A DNA stretch of 64,000 nucleotides from Nakazawaea peltata (lineage: Eukaryota > Ascomycota > Pichiomycetes > Alaninales > Pachysolenaceae). The stretch spans positions 248,001 to 312,000 of the forward strand of contig BCGQ01000009.1 of NCBI GenBank assembly GCA_001599355.1, written 5' to 3'. Shown here in pieces: positions 9,696-19,568 of the stretch (positions are counted from its first letter, which is position 1; the number at the start of each line of letters is the position of its first letter). The notes beneath the pieces were generated by a model. The model was not told where the DNA came from, made no database searches, and worked only from the letters and a program-made list of their open reading frames with translations. The translations under genes and the position numbers were made by a program.

Positions 9696-10994
9696 ATGTC
9701 TGGTAATAGAGAAGACGATTTTTCCGATGAAGAGGAAGTTCAGACCTCAAGCAACAAATCTTCCGTTTTATTGGGATACATTGACGGACCAATTACCTCC
9801 GAAGATCAACCAACAGTAGAGGACTCATTTGTGGGCGGCTCACCACTTTGGTTCCATCAGGAATCACCTCCACCAGCCGATATGCTTCATTGTAAAGTAT
9901 GTAATTCACCTATGGCTTTGCTTTCACAATCGTTTGCTCCATTGGACGACCAACTTTATGACAGAATTATCTATATATTTGCATGTACTAAGCCTAGTTG
10001 TAGGCGTCAGAAGGGTTCAATTAGGGCCATCAGGGCGGTACATAAAGACCCAGTCAAGATGAAGTCTGTCGAGGAGCTGAATAATCTGCTGAAACTGCAA
10101 GAATTGGAGCTGAAATTGAAACTGGAAGAGCTGAGAAAGTTTGAAATCGAAGCCACTAAAGATATTTTCGGTAGTGGATCTAAGACTAATCCATTTGGAT
10201 CATCTAGTGGGGACTCCAATCCATTTGGAGGTTCTGCTAATCCATTTGCTGCTGCCTCTGCTAATCCTTTCGGTGCTAAAAAGGAAGAAACAACTAAATC
10301 TGAACCTAATTCCAGCACTGAAACTAAACCAACTTTTGCCAGTGTGGCATCTTCCCTGCTGAAACTGGATAAAAAACCAACTCCAAAGCCTTCAAATATC
10401 AAATTACCTAAATTCCCAGGTTATTTCGTGTATGTGGAACCTGAAACCTTCAAGAAGAAGAAGAAAGATGATTTCAAAATGACCTCCAAAATCGAAGAAT
10501 TGGACCAAAGCGTCTTAGATACAGAATTTGAGGATAATGGAGACGAATCAAGTGTTCGTGCAAAGGCATCGGAAAATCCGGACATGCAAAAGGTTGCATC
10601 TGCTTTAGATGACCCAACCTTTGCTAATTTCTCCTCCATTGTAGACTACAATAACCAACAAATCTTCAGATACGAAGTCGATGGTACTCCACTTGCATAC
10701 TCTTCGAAAGATGATATCTACAAGGTATTTTTCAATAAAGATCATGAAGTTAAAGTGCCGAACCCGGGATTCAATCCGTCGTCATCTCGTAGATTTGAGA
10801 TGCAGTTGATGCCAAAATTGATCCTCGATTTAGAAGCCGAAAGTACCGATATTCTTCTGAATGGAATGGAATGGGGAACTATCATAGTTTGTACTGATCG
10901 TGAGGACTTCACACCAACACTTGATGAGAATCATGTTGGGTATGTCGAAGAATGGTGTGGTGTTCAATGGGAAGAGCAAGTTGTTAGGGCTTAA
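9696..10994 (+). CDS. TSR4: Tsr4, chaperone of ribosomal protein uS5 (PDCD2 family)
   Basis: 432 codons. The N-terminal part has the PDCD2-type fold with GSPLWF, the zinc-binding pair CKVCNSPM and CTKPSCRR. A helical segment and four NPF tripeptides (NPFGSSSG, NPFGG, NPFAAAS, NPFGAKK) separate it from the C-terminal PDCD2_C domain, which ends in GYVEEWCGVQWEEQ. Tsr4 binds nascent uS5 (Rps2) in the cytoplasm and is needed for 40S assembly. The helix at codons 128-146 holds seven CTG codons and is Leu-rich under the standard code, Ala-rich under the code argued for here. The promoter carries PAC and RRPE elements. Confidence 0.9.
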   Translation: MSGNREDDFSDEEEVQTSSNKSSVLLGYIDGPITSEDQPTVEDSFVGGSPLWFHQESPPPADMLHCKVCNSPMALLSQSFAPLDDQLYDRIIYIFACTKPSCRRQKGSIRAIRAVHKDPVKMKSVEELNNLLKLQELELKLKLEELRKFEIEATKDIFGSGSKTNPFGSSSGDSNPFGGSANPFAAASANPFGAKKEETTKSEPNSSTETKPTFASVASSLLKLDKKPTPKPSNIKLPKFPGYFVYVEPETFKKKKKDDFKMTSKIEELDQSVLDTEFEDNGDESSVRAKASENPDMQKVASALDDPTFANFSSIVDYNNQQIFRYEVDGTPLAYSSKDDIYKVFFNKDHEVKVPNPGFNPSSSRRFEMQLMPKLILDLEAESTDILLNGMEWGTIIVCTDREDFTPTLDENHVGYVEEWCGVQWEEQVVRA

Positions 10995-11279
10995 GTGTGG
11001 GGGGTTAGGCTGTGATTACGTAAGCATCCATTTTGGGAGAATTGGGTGTACACGACTTTTAATAACCCCCAAATCTGCAGGAGCTGATCTTTAAAATTAG
11101 TGTATCAGTTTAGAAAGGGGATGCTAAGGTGACTACGAAGTGCCAAATCGGACATCAGAGACTACCAGAGCCTGCACATTGGATAAACTCACAACTCATT
11201 ATCTCCCTGTCCCGCCATCCAGCTAACAATTACATAGTACAATATCTAATCAAGTAGAAATAAAACCTTTTATCACTAT

Positions 11280-13583
11280 TTACAAGTATCTTTTAACCTT
11301 CTCCTCTTCATAAACTTCGACTGTATCACCTTCAGTGAAATCCAGCCAATTTTTAAATGCGAGACCACATTCGGCTCCCTTTTTAACCTCATTAACTTCA
11401 TCCTTCTCACGCTTCAATGAGTCCAATTCACCTCTCCAAATCTCAGCACCAGCTCTCATGACACGGACTTTAGAGTTACGTTTCAAGGCTCCATCTTCAA
11501 CTCTACAACCTGCAACTTTGACCTTTTGACGACGGACCGAGATCTCAAATACCTGTTTAATATCAGCCGTTGCAAGGGTCTTAAGTTCATAAATAGCCGG
11601 TAATTTACTAGTCAATTCCTCCATCACATCCTCAATCAAATGATAAATCACATTGAACTCTTTTAAGACGACACCCTTACGAGCAGCAAGGTTTCCGATT
11701 TCTTTAGGGATTTTGATGTTAAAACAGAGTATACAAGCATTTGCTGCGGCAGCTCTTTCGAGATCCGACTCGGTTGGCAGTCCTACATCATGGAAAAGAA
11801 CCTGAGATTGAACTTCTTCGTTTCCCAATCCAGAGATACTCTCTACGATCAGTTCTGCCGATCCAGAAACATCGGCTTTTACAATATATGGAACTTGGAT
11901 GATCTCGGTCTTAGTGTTGTCTTCGTGTAATTCCAGATACTCCTCGTTATCACGAACATCTTCGATAGTCAAACCTAATTTACTCAACTCATCCAACTTG
12001 GCCTGTCTACGAGCCAGAAGGACCTCTTTCATTCTCATTTCGTTCAACAGCAAGACATTTTTCAGGTTCTCGATCAGCTCAGCACGTTCGAGACGACTAG
12101 CGACAACTTTCTTAGCAAGCAGTTCATCTTTCAGTTGGATAGCAGAGTCACCAGCTTCTGGTAACTCTTTCCAACCGGTTACTTCTACGGGAGTTGAAGG
12201 ACCAGCTTGTTTAATCAGCTTACCAAACTCATCTTTCATACTTTTCACTCTACAATAAGAGGTACCAGCAACAAGGACAGCTCCTGGTGTCAACAAACCA
12301 CGAGTAACAAGGAATGTAGCTACATTACCAAGCCCTTTTTTGACTTGTGATTCGATTACCCAACCTTCTACTGGGGTTTTCTTGGTGTTCTCAGCTTTCA
12401 AGTCCTGGATTTCAGCTAAGGTCACAATGGCTTCTTCTAATTCTTCCATTCCCAACCCAGTTTTACCACTTACTCTTACAGTTTGAACATCACCTCCATA
12501 GTTTTCGACATCTACTCCATTCTGGGATAAGTCGGCAATGACTTTATCGAAATTCAGTTGAGGTTTATCACATTTATTGACTGCGACGATCATCTGAACA
12601 CCGGCATTCTTCAGATGTTTGATCAGCTCCTTAGTTTGGGGCATCACAGAGTCATCAGCAGCCACTACAAGTACTACGATATCGGTGATATTGGCTCCTC
12701 TTTCTCTCATCTTTAAAAACAGAGCATGTCCAGGAGTGTCCAAGAAGGTAATGGTCTTCTTAGATGAGGGGGTCTTCACACTGAACGCACCAATGTGTTG
12801 AGTGATACCTCCATGTTCACCTTCTACAATACTAGACTTTCTTAAATAATCTAAAATAGTCGTTTTACCATGATCAACATGACCCATAATGGTCACGATT
12901 GGAGCTCTTGGTTTCAAATCTTTCTCAGAGACAGGCAGCGAGACAAGCTCTGGGCCTGAATCTTCGTTGATCGAGGCTTCGAATCCATACTCATCAGCAA
13001 TCAATGCAGCTGTCTCATTATCCAAAATGAAGTTATATGTCATGTTCTCGAACCCGAGCCCTTCCAATTTCACCAATAAATCTTCGGTTCTAACTCTCAA
13101 GATGTTGGCTAAATTGGCTACCGAAAGGAACCCTGGAATGGTGATTTGGACCCTTTGTTCGGTGTCTTTCTTGACCTCTTCCTTTACAGGTCTGGATTCT
13201 GTCTTCTTTTGCTCGGTATTCAGGGCAAATTCCTCGGCAATCTTCTTGATCTCCGAGTCGACACTCTTTGGTATCTTTTTTGTCTTTTTAGGGGTATTTT
13301 TCTGAACATTTTGAGGTTTGGCCAGAGGTTTCTTAGGTTGCTGTTTCGGTTTCAGCACAATAACAGTATCTGGATTACTCTTAGAAACTGTTTTCACCTT
13401 CAATACCTCAACTTTAGTCCCTTCTGGCTCCTGTTTCTCGACCTGTGGCGTCAAATTCTTCTGAAACTTCGAAGCTCCACGTCTCTTAACGGCCCAAATC
13501 GGGCTAGTCACATGCAAATTTCTCACACATACACCTTCGACACTCACTCTCCGTGAAAGTCCAGCTACTGATCTACCAAACAT
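11280..13583 (-). CDS. IFM1: Mitochondrial translation initiation factor IF2
   Basis: 767 codons. An N-terminal basic, Ser/Arg-containing presequence suits mitochondrial import. A Lys-rich linker and an IF2 N-domain follow. The GTPase domain begins at [14 protein letters not shown] (G1), then FLDTPGHA (G3) and VNKCDK (G4), followed by the C-terminal beta-barrel and IF-2 domains. The protein brings formyl-Met-tRNA to the mitochondrial ribosome. Two CTG codons fall at near-invariant IF2 alanines: residue 288 (DTPGHA-x-F, 12720-12722) and residue 343 (DKPQ-x-N, 12555-12557). These are key evidence for CTG = Ala. It converges on TSR4 with a 285-bp gap that holds nothing notable except one CCCCCAAA unit at 11067. 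Confidence 0.95.
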   Translation of the reverse strand: MFGRSVAGLSRRVSVEGVCVRNLHVTSPIWAVKRRGASKFQKNLTPQVEKQEPEGTKVEVLKVKTVSKSNPDTVIVLKPKQQPKKPLAKPQNVQKNTPKKTKKIPKSVDSEIKKIAEEFALNTEQKKTESRPVKEEVKKDTEQRVQITIPGFLSVANLANILRVRTEDLLVKLEGLGFENMTYNFILDNETAALIADEYGFEASINEDSGPELVSLPVSEKDLKPRAPIVTIMGHVDHGKTTILDYLRKSSIVEGEHGGITQHIGAFSVKTPSSKKTITFLDTPGHALFLKMRERGANITDIVVLVVAADDSVMPQTKELIKHLKNAGVQMIVAVNKCDKPQLNFDKVIADLSQNGVDVENYGGDVQTVRVSGKTGLGMEELEEAIVTLAEIQDLKAENTKKTPVEGWVIESQVKKGLGNVATFLVTRGLLTPGAVLVAGTSYCRVKSMKDEFGKLIKQAGPSTPVEVTGWKELPEAGDSAIQLKDELLAKKVVASRLERAELIENLKNVLLLNEMRMKEVLLARRQAKLDELSKLGLTIEDVRDNEEYLELHEDNTKTEIIQVPYIVKADVSGSAELIVESISGLGNEEVQSQVLFHDVGLPTESDLERAAAANACILCFNIKIPKEIGNLAARKGVVLKEFNVIYHLIEDVMEELTSKLPAIYELKTLATADIKQVFEISVRRQKVKVAGCRVEDGALKRNSKVRVMRAGAEIWRGELDSLKREKDEVNEVKKGAECGLAFKNWLDFTEGDTVEVYEEEKVKRYL

Positions 13584-13701
13584 TCTTCCATAGACCTCTT
13601 TCCCTTCTACAACTGTTCTAAGACCCCTTCTTCAAGGCTGAAAATTTTCATCTCCATTTTTTTCCATCGCTGGGTTTTTCGCATACATTTAAAGTTTGAG
13701 C

Positions 13702-13751
13702 AGAGCTGCAGAGAGAAATCTTATTTATAGGCAGAGCTGCACAGACTTAAG
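13702..13751. repeat. Short direct repeat GCAGAGCTGCA upstream of IFM1
   Basis: GCAGAGCTGCAGAG and GCAGAGCTGCACAG occur about 30 bases apart in the space between IFM1 and DBF4. The core is part-palindromic (AGCT centre). No other element is visible in this 240-bp gap. Confidence 0.4.
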
Positions 13752-13823
13752 GAGAAGACTACAAATAGAAATAATAATCATAAACTCTAAAATTGAATGC
13801 TTAAATGCAAAAGTGCGATGGCA

Positions 13824-15461
13824 CTAGGAATGCAATATGTTGGTATCATGGATCTTGCGGATAAGATCGTCGATCTGCTCGAAGTTGGAATCTTTCAATG
13901 CGAAGGAACGATGTTTTGTGGAGACGATGTGCAGGTCGAAATCGTCGTATTTCAAACGACAACTCTCACAGTAACCGGCTGATTTGACAGGTTCTGGTTT
14001 TCTACGAGGTTTTCTTTGAGTTTCGAGTTGAAGTTGTTGAGATTGGACCCTTTGTTGTTGTTCTTGTTCTTGCTCGTGTAATTTCTCCACTGCTCGTTTC
14101 TTCTTGATATCAAATACATCCTTCAATGGAGCGGATTTACTCAGTTTAGTAACCTTTTTGTTCAAATTTTTAAAACTTTTAGTCATCACCTCGGCTCTGG
14201 ATGGTGCTAAACCGTTATTACCGAAGTCCTGTTGAGATTGACCGGAGACAGCAGTCGATTGATTATTCATTCCAGAAGCTTGGATTTCATAGAACTTGGC
14301 ATTATTTTCATTCTGGAAATTACTCATCAACATGGAACTTTCTCTTTGTAATGCTACTGGATGCATTGAATCTGGCAGGGCAATTAACTTTGGAATTCCC
14401 ATATAAATTCCGGCCTCTGTTGGGTCAGCCTCATTTGCAGTATCATCTTGTTCTTGTTCAGCTTCCGACTCTGCAGAATTAACTGCTGTCAGATCATCCT
14501 TAGAAGATGATGATTCTTGTACAGGTGAAGAAGAACATGACGATGAAGTACGGTAAAAACTATCCTCAAATTCCGAATCTGAATCGTTCATCTCATGATA
14601 AGATCTCTTTCTCTTTGGAATCACAGACAGCTTGATCAATCTCTGTCTAAATTCTTTATTCTCTTCAAAAAACTTGAACCTTTGTAATCTCTTTCTAGTG
14701 GAATTCTCATTATAAGGATCATCCTGGAAAGGACATCTACCATTAGTTGAAGCATATAATTGTGGGAAACCAGCAGCTTCTTCCTCCTGTCCAGCCTTCA
14801 AGTTCCATTCTCTTACAGCAACCGGTCTGTAAACTTGTCTCAAATCAAAACAATAGAAATACAACCCTCTCAAATAATGGAAATCATCCCTTCTCAGTGA
14901 CGGATCTCTATCAATTGGACCATGTAATCTTTCCTGGGTCAATAAAACCGACAAATCTTGAGATTGAGGCAGAGGTTTCCTCAATTGAGGTGTAGGTTCT
15001 CCCAAATTCCTTAAAAATCTAAATACTTTCTCATATGACCACACTTTCAAGCCATTCAACAAGGCGCTATGGAAAACATGACCCAGCTTATATACCAGCT
15101 TCTTATCGAACAGTTTCCGCGTGATAATAATGGTGACATCCATATCGAAGAAGGGGGAAATTCGAGCTCCTAACAGTCTCAAGGCCAGCTTCAGCTTCTC
15201 GGTCTCCAAACGATACAGAGGGTTAGTTCCATCGTCTCCATAGAAGTAGATGACACTCTCTTTCATTGTACGACGCCAAATTGTCTGCCATTCCTTGAAT
15301 TCTTCGCCTTCCAATACCGGCCGTCTCTTCAGCGTTACCGGAACGACTTGATTTTGATGCGAACGATGCGACGAGCCCGCCACTGTTTTTTGGCGTTTGG
15401 CCTGGCTCATCTCATTCGTCTGGTCCCTCAAGGGAACTCTCGCTCCATTCTCCTCCATCAT
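13824..15461 (-). CDS. DBF4: Dbf4, regulatory subunit of the Cdc7 kinase
   Basis: 545 codons. Near the N-terminus RVPL could serve as a destruction box. A BRCT-like motif N region (about 70-140) covers YFYGDDGTNPLYRLETEKLK. Motif M is seen at YRPVAVREW, and the C-terminal motif C zinc finger is CESCRLKYDDFDLHIVSTKH (Cys-Cys-His-His). This order is diagnostic of Dbf4/Nimo proteins. Dbf4 activates Cdc7 for phosphorylation of the Mcm helicase at origins and is degraded by the APC. The middle is acidic and Ser-rich. Two Met codons stand at the start; the first is annotated. Confidence 0.9.
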   Translation of the reverse strand: MMEENGARVPLRDQTNEMSQAKRQKTVAGSSHRSHQNQVVPVTLKRRPVLEGEEFKEWQTIWRRTMKESVIYFYGDDGTNPLYRLETEKLKLALRLLGARISPFFDMDVTIIITRKLFDKKLVYKLGHVFHSALLNGLKVWSYEKVFRFLRNLGEPTPQLRKPLPQSQDLSVLLTQERLHGPIDRDPSLRRDDFHYLRGLYFYCFDLRQVYRPVAVREWNLKAGQEEEAAGFPQLYASTNGRCPFQDDPYNENSTRKRLQRFKFFEENKEFRQRLIKLSVIPKRKRSYHEMNDSDSEFEDSFYRTSSSCSSSPVQESSSSKDDLTAVNSAESEAEQEQDDTANEADPTEAGIYMGIPKLIALPDSMHPVALQRESSMLMSNFQNENNAKFYEIQASGMNNQSTAVSGQSQQDFGNNGLAPSRAEVMTKSFKNLNKKVTKLSKSAPLKDVFDIKKKRAVEKLHEQEQEQQQRVQSQQLQLETQRKPRRKPEPVKSAGYCESCRLKYDDFDLHIVSTKHRSFALKDSNFEQIDDLIRKIHDTNILHS

Positions 15462-15844
15462 GACCTTGCTCTTGTCTGGTCTTTCAATCAGCTACTCCTT
15501 TTGAATCGGGTTTAAATTTTGTATAGGGACGAGTTTTCCCCCTTAGAGGGAAAAATTACTGTTTTGGGATTAGGGGTAAATAAACAAGGCGCGCTATGAG
15601 AAAATGAAAATTGGGTGACCGGGAATTTGGGAGGTAGATTTTGGGGATTGATGGCAGATTCAGTGAGCATATTATTAATTAATATTAATTCTGTATTTAT
15701 TATTTACCCGTGAATTAGTACAAATAAATGACAGATATTTTATAGAATCTTATAGTTTAGAGGAAGATTAAGGCAGATAAAGGTAGATAAAGGTAGAGCA
15801 ATAGACGGATTAGAACTAAACAATACCACTGTTATCTTCTCACC
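15462..15844. other. Divergent promoter region DBF4 / SLM4
   Basis: 383 bases. It contains a palindromic AT stretch (ATTAATTAATATTAAT, about 15670) and a short inverted CCCTTAGAGGG. AGGCAGATAAAGGTAGATAAAGGTAGAG is a threefold imperfect 10-base repeat near 15770-15797. No MCB element (ACGCGT) is seen, although DBF4 is cell-cycle regulated in other yeasts. Confidence 0.4.
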
Positions 15845-16330
15845 ATGTTATCATCTTCCAAAATATCAGCTGTATTGACTCAAGCACTTCATCCCGTTCA
15901 TATCAAGCCCACCAATCCCAATGACCAACCTCTTGCCCTGGAACCTCTAGCTGTTTGTCTTATATCTCCATTAGGACAACCATTATGTTCGGTATTTGGC
16001 TCGAAATCTCAAGATTCAGTATCAACAGAGCCTGTATATGATGAAGAAGGTCAAGTTATTCCATTTTTTGAACTCCCAATCACAGAAACTGTCCGTATTC
16101 ATGCCCTTGTTCTGTCCACAGATTTCAATCCACAAGATGACTGGGCTATATTGGAATTGTCACCTCAACCGGTGTATCTTGCACTTGAATCGGTGGCTCT
16201 TGGATCGTCTGGAGAATATAATATCGTCATGGCCGTTTGTCCGAATCAATACCCAAAGAAAGTTGCCCATCTGATGATCCAAGATTTAGGTTCCGTGCTA
16301 TCAGAAGGTTTCAAAGGCTACTCAGTTTAA
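15845..16330 (+). CDS. SLM4: Probable EGO/Ragulator complex subunit Slm4 (Ego3)
   Basis: 161 codons, matching the usual length of Slm4 (about 160). The start MLSSSKISAVLTQALHP resembles the first helix of Slm4, and the C-terminus (NIVMAVCPNQYP ... GSVLSEGFKGYSV) resembles the roadblock-fold end of that family. No membrane segment is present. In the EGO complex this protein helps anchor the Rag GTPases to the vacuole for TORC1 signalling. The family is poorly conserved, so the call rests on length, ends and fold pattern; another roadblock-like protein is possible. Confidence 0.5.
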   Translation: MLSSSKISAVLTQALHPVHIKPTNPNDQPLALEPLAVCLISPLGQPLCSVFGSKSQDSVSTEPVYDEEGQVIPFFELPITETVRIHALVLSTDFNPQDDWAILELSPQPVYLALESVALGSSGEYNIVMAVCPNQYPKKVAHLMIQDLGSVLSEGFKGYSV

Positions 16331-16479
16331 ACTACATAAATCTCCTCAATTTAATATATATTGTATATGATAAGGAATCATTAAGATAAAGAACACCTGA
16401 AGACATTAAAACTAAAACTGAAAAAAACGAATGACAAAATGATAGCAAAGCAGTGAGATGAAGAAGTGCAGAGTTTAAA

Positions 16480-17265
16480 TTATTTCATTAACTCATCGAT
16501 AGCTTCTTCATCGGCAGCAGCAGCTTCTTCTTCATTTTGGGCGTTGTCGTCTTCATCGACATCATCAACGTCATCCATCAAGCTCTCATCATCATCAAAG
16601 CTTTCATCGTCGTCGTCATCATCATCTTCTTCCTCCTCTTCTTCTTCGTCATCATCATACCAGAACTCATCATCAACAACATCATCTTCATGATCATGAT
16701 GTGTTCCAGATCCGTACAGTGTAGAACTCAGAGTTGGCATGACAAAATCCTTAGGAATATCTTGCTTCGATCTCTCAACCTCTTGTAATACTCTAGCCTT
16801 ATATTTCTCATGGTCTTTTCTCCAATCAACGGCGGCATCGACATTAGCTGGCGAAGAAATATTAGGGTCTTCCAATAATGAAACAATCGAGATTAAAACA
16901 CTCTCAACAGTCTGCAGAGGAGACCAAGTCTCGGAATCTGGTTCGTCCGAAGTCGGGTCACCGCCCTGATGCAAAATCGAGATACACAACCGGCCATCAC
17001 GATAAACGTTTGGATGATATATTGGCGGGGTGAATCTGAAAGTTGGTGGACTGTATGGGAAATCAGTTGGGAATTTCATTTGCAGTTTGAAAAAGCCGCC
17101 GTGGTAAACCGAATCTTCGTTTAATACCATAACGCCGATATTCCACAAAAAGATATTATCATCAGCCAACTCAATATGGAAGGAAGGGACTCCCTTCTTT
17201 GGATCGGTCAACTCTCTGAATTGTCGCAACAAAAGCGACCCAGCTGCCGAGGATGTCTGTGCCAT
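16480..17265 (-). CDS. CDC34: Ubiquitin-conjugating enzyme Cdc34
   Basis: 261 codons. The UBC fold has HPNVYRDGRLCISILH with the catalytic Cys94. It is followed by the acidic loop insertion (GGDPTSDEPDSETW) that marks Cdc34/Ubc7-type enzymes. The long C-terminal tail is almost wholly Asp/Glu (about 200-255), as in Cdc34, where it binds the cullin Rub/SCF surface. With SCF it ubiquitinates cell-cycle inhibitors. Its 3' end lies 149 bp from SLM4, tail to tail. The acidic tail is encoded by GAT/GAA-type trinucleotide runs (reverse strand TCATCATC), which may vary in length. Confidence 0.95.
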   Translation of the reverse strand: MAQTSSAAGSLLLRQFRELTDPKKGVPSFHIELADDNIFLWNIGVMVLNEDSVYHGGFFKLQMKFPTDFPYSPPTFRFTPPIYHPNVYRDGRLCISILHQGGDPTSDEPDSETWSPLQTVESVLISIVSLLEDPNISSPANVDAAVDWRKDHEKYKARVLQEVERSKQDIPKDFVMPTLSSTLYGSGTHHDHEDDVVDDEFWYDDDEEEEEEEDDDDDDDESFDDDESLMDDVDDVDEDDNAQNEEEAAAADEEAIDELMK

Positions 17266-18507
17266 ATTATTCGAATTTATTATCTATTAGTGATCCCTTG
17301 ACTCTTCACTTAACTAGGGTATAATTGAAGGGTGAAAATGAGGGGGAACAAAAGTGCCAAATGCTAAATCTATCGTGTTTGAATCTATTTTGGTCTTCAC
17401 AACTCTCGTAGAATCCACTTCTTCTTCAGCGTCTTGATCAAACTACTATTTCTCTCTCCAAGATCCTAGCTTGCCTCCTTGGATTATAAATGAAAATGGC
17501 CAAATGTTGTGATGTTTTTTCTTTCTTTCTTTTTTTTGGTTTGTTTGCGGGAGTTTCTTTTTGTGGGAGGGTAGTGCACGGAGGGAGAAAGGAAGGAAAG
17601 GCAATGGGAGAGGCGGAGAAGGGAGAAGGGAGAAGGGAGGAGGGAGAGGGCGGAGAGAATAGGAGACGAGAGGGGACAAGGATACGGCCGGATCTGACAA
17701 AAGTAGAAGCATATGAACTGAACTGAACTGAAATCATGATGCACAACCTATCAGTCACATATCCTTTTATACTACAATTATCTGATACTAAATTTAATCC
17801 ATACCAATCTCTCCCCTATCTAATTCATCCAAATTTACTGTCTAAGATTTTCTATATAGATTTTCTATATGGATTTTCTATATGGATTTGCTTTAGTTTT
17901 TTCTGCTATACAAATTTGGTGTACAAATTGCTTTATTTCTCCATTTTCCCACACAGTACAAATTTTGTGCTATGCTCTTTGTGTTTCTGTTTCACTTCTG
18001 TGTCTTAGTAAGAAAACTCAAATCTTAATAAGAGCCGCAATTGCGCAAACAAGTCAAACCTGAGTAGCATCATTCTATTCAGCTATTTCGTAATGTGCTC
18101 ATTACCTTAAGCCTCCTCGTTTTCCCTCGACCCACAGTTGTTTCCTAATTAGGAAAGCAAATCATTCAAACCCCTTCAAATCAATGTACTGACCAGGCGA
18201 CATCCTTACGTGAAATCAGGGGGTTCAACTGTTACTGACAATCTCTCCTCCATTTGGTGTTCTCCCTTCAATTTCAATCATTTTAGTATCGAAATCGACC
18301 CACAGACCTAATTTTATCCGTTGATCTCATCCCTCTTTTTCTCCTACCAAAACCCGCTTCCTCTCCTCTTCCTCTCGCCTTCCGCTTCCATATAAAAATT
18401 CCAACGGCTCCATCTCATCTCTTCTAAATTTCCTTCTTCCCTCGCTTAACTCATCCGCAGCTACATAATCTGCAACTACATAAATCGCTTAAAAAAGCTT
18501 GCTCAAA
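17266..18507. other. 1.24-kb gene-free region CDC34 / YeeE-like transporter
   Basis: Upstream of CDC34 there is a pyrimidine run (17510-17539) and then a roughly 100-base purine run (17580-17680; units GAGAAGG and GGGAGAAG). A 13-base tandem repeat GATTTTCTATATG, three copies, lies at 17846-17884. One degenerate intergenic motif (TTCGTAATGTGCTC) is at 18087. A TATA box (ATATAAAA) at 18390-18397 sits about 115 bases before the transporter ATG. Several short open frames in the purine run are low-complexity artefacts. I found no RNA gene. Confidence 0.6.
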
Positions 18508-19473
18508 ATGTTTACCCCAGTTGAGACTACCATAGGAGCACTGTTGATCCAGTTTGCGACAACTTCATACCTTATGACCACAGGGAAGACAATTGGATTC
18601 TCTTCTGTTTTGTCCGGATTTTTCAAGGCTCCAAACGTCCACAATGTTTCTATTACTGCTGGATTGGTGTCGTCGGCGGTCTTTGCTATGAAGATGGGAC
18701 TCAGTTTACCTGTGTTCCCACTGAGTTTTGGGTTGGCAACTTATGTTGTAGCCGGGTTCTTAGTCGGAATTGGAACTAAACTTGCCTCCGGCTGCACTTC
18801 CGGTCATATGGTCAATGGGTTGAGCAGATTAAGGATCCGTAGCTTGATTTCCGTGATGATTTTCGTTCCTACTGCTATGGTGACTACTTATATACTTAAT
18901 TCCACCGACTTTAACTGTGGAATAGTACCATGCTACCAAACAGTTTTACCTTCTGAGCTGACCAGACTGTTCTTGACCAATATCTCCTATGTCCTGATGC
19001 CTTTGAACTACATAGTGTCTCCATTAATTGCCAAATGGTGGGGCCAACTTAAAATTGTAGCACTGCTCAATAGTTTCATTTCTGGATTCACTTTCGGTTT
19101 GGGTTTGATCATCTCCGGTATGAGTGATCCAGCTAAGACCATCGCTTTCCTCAATATCCTTACTCCGTCGAATTTCGATCCTTCTTTAATGTTAATCCTC
19201 TTGTTCCTGGTCATTCCTAATATGATCATCTGGAGATTTATGGTTTTGAATAAACCAGGTCCTCTCAATGGCTCCGGTCAATTTGATCTTGCTATGTCCA
19301 CCGAAACACCTCCTAAATTCTTATTGGGATCGGCCATTTTCGGTGTAGGATGGGGAATTCTGGGGATCTGTCCCGGTCCTGGTATTCTTGGAATGGTATT
19401 TAATACACCTCTGTTCTCAGCTGCTTGGGTTGGAAGTTTCATACTTGGTAATATTGCCGGAGGCTACGTTTAA
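18508..19473 (+). CDS. YeeE/YedE (TsuA-like) sulfur-compound transporter
   Basis: 321 codons from the ATG at 18508; a longer frame would need a non-ATG start. Strongly hydrophobic, with about nine to ten membrane segments in two similar halves. Each half has a Cys-containing signature: GTKLASGCTSGHMVNG in the first and GILGICPGPGILGM in the second. These are the conserved Cys motifs of YeeE/YedE proteins, of which bacterial TsuA takes up thiosulfate. Fungi have such genes, usually thought to derive from bacteria. Substrate and membrane are inferred. A TATA box lies about 115 bases upstream. Confidence 0.8.
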   Translation: MFTPVETTIGALLIQFATTSYLMTTGKTIGFSSVLSGFFKAPNVHNVSITAGLVSSAVFAMKMGLSLPVFPLSFGLATYVVAGFLVGIGTKLASGCTSGHMVNGLSRLRIRSLISVMIFVPTAMVTTYILNSTDFNCGIVPCYQTVLPSELTRLFLTNISYVLMPLNYIVSPLIAKWWGQLKIVALLNSFISGFTFGLGLIISGMSDPAKTIAFLNILTPSNFDPSLMLILLFLVIPNMIIWRFMVLNKPGPLNGSGQFDLAMSTETPPKFLLGSAIFGVGWGILGICPGPGILGMVFNTPLFSAAWVGSFILGNIAGGYV

Positions 19474-19568
19474 TGGACGGATCATACCCAGAATTTAATT
19501 GAACCTTCTACTCGTCTACACTTACACTCTCTACATCATATAATAAAACGATACTTTTCATATTTAAA

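Noticed and set aside
17438-17758. Several 80-100-codon frames in the purine/pyrimidine tract
   Set aside because: Artefacts of biased composition (Ser/Pro/Leu or Gly/Arg/Glu runs), overlapping in several frames.
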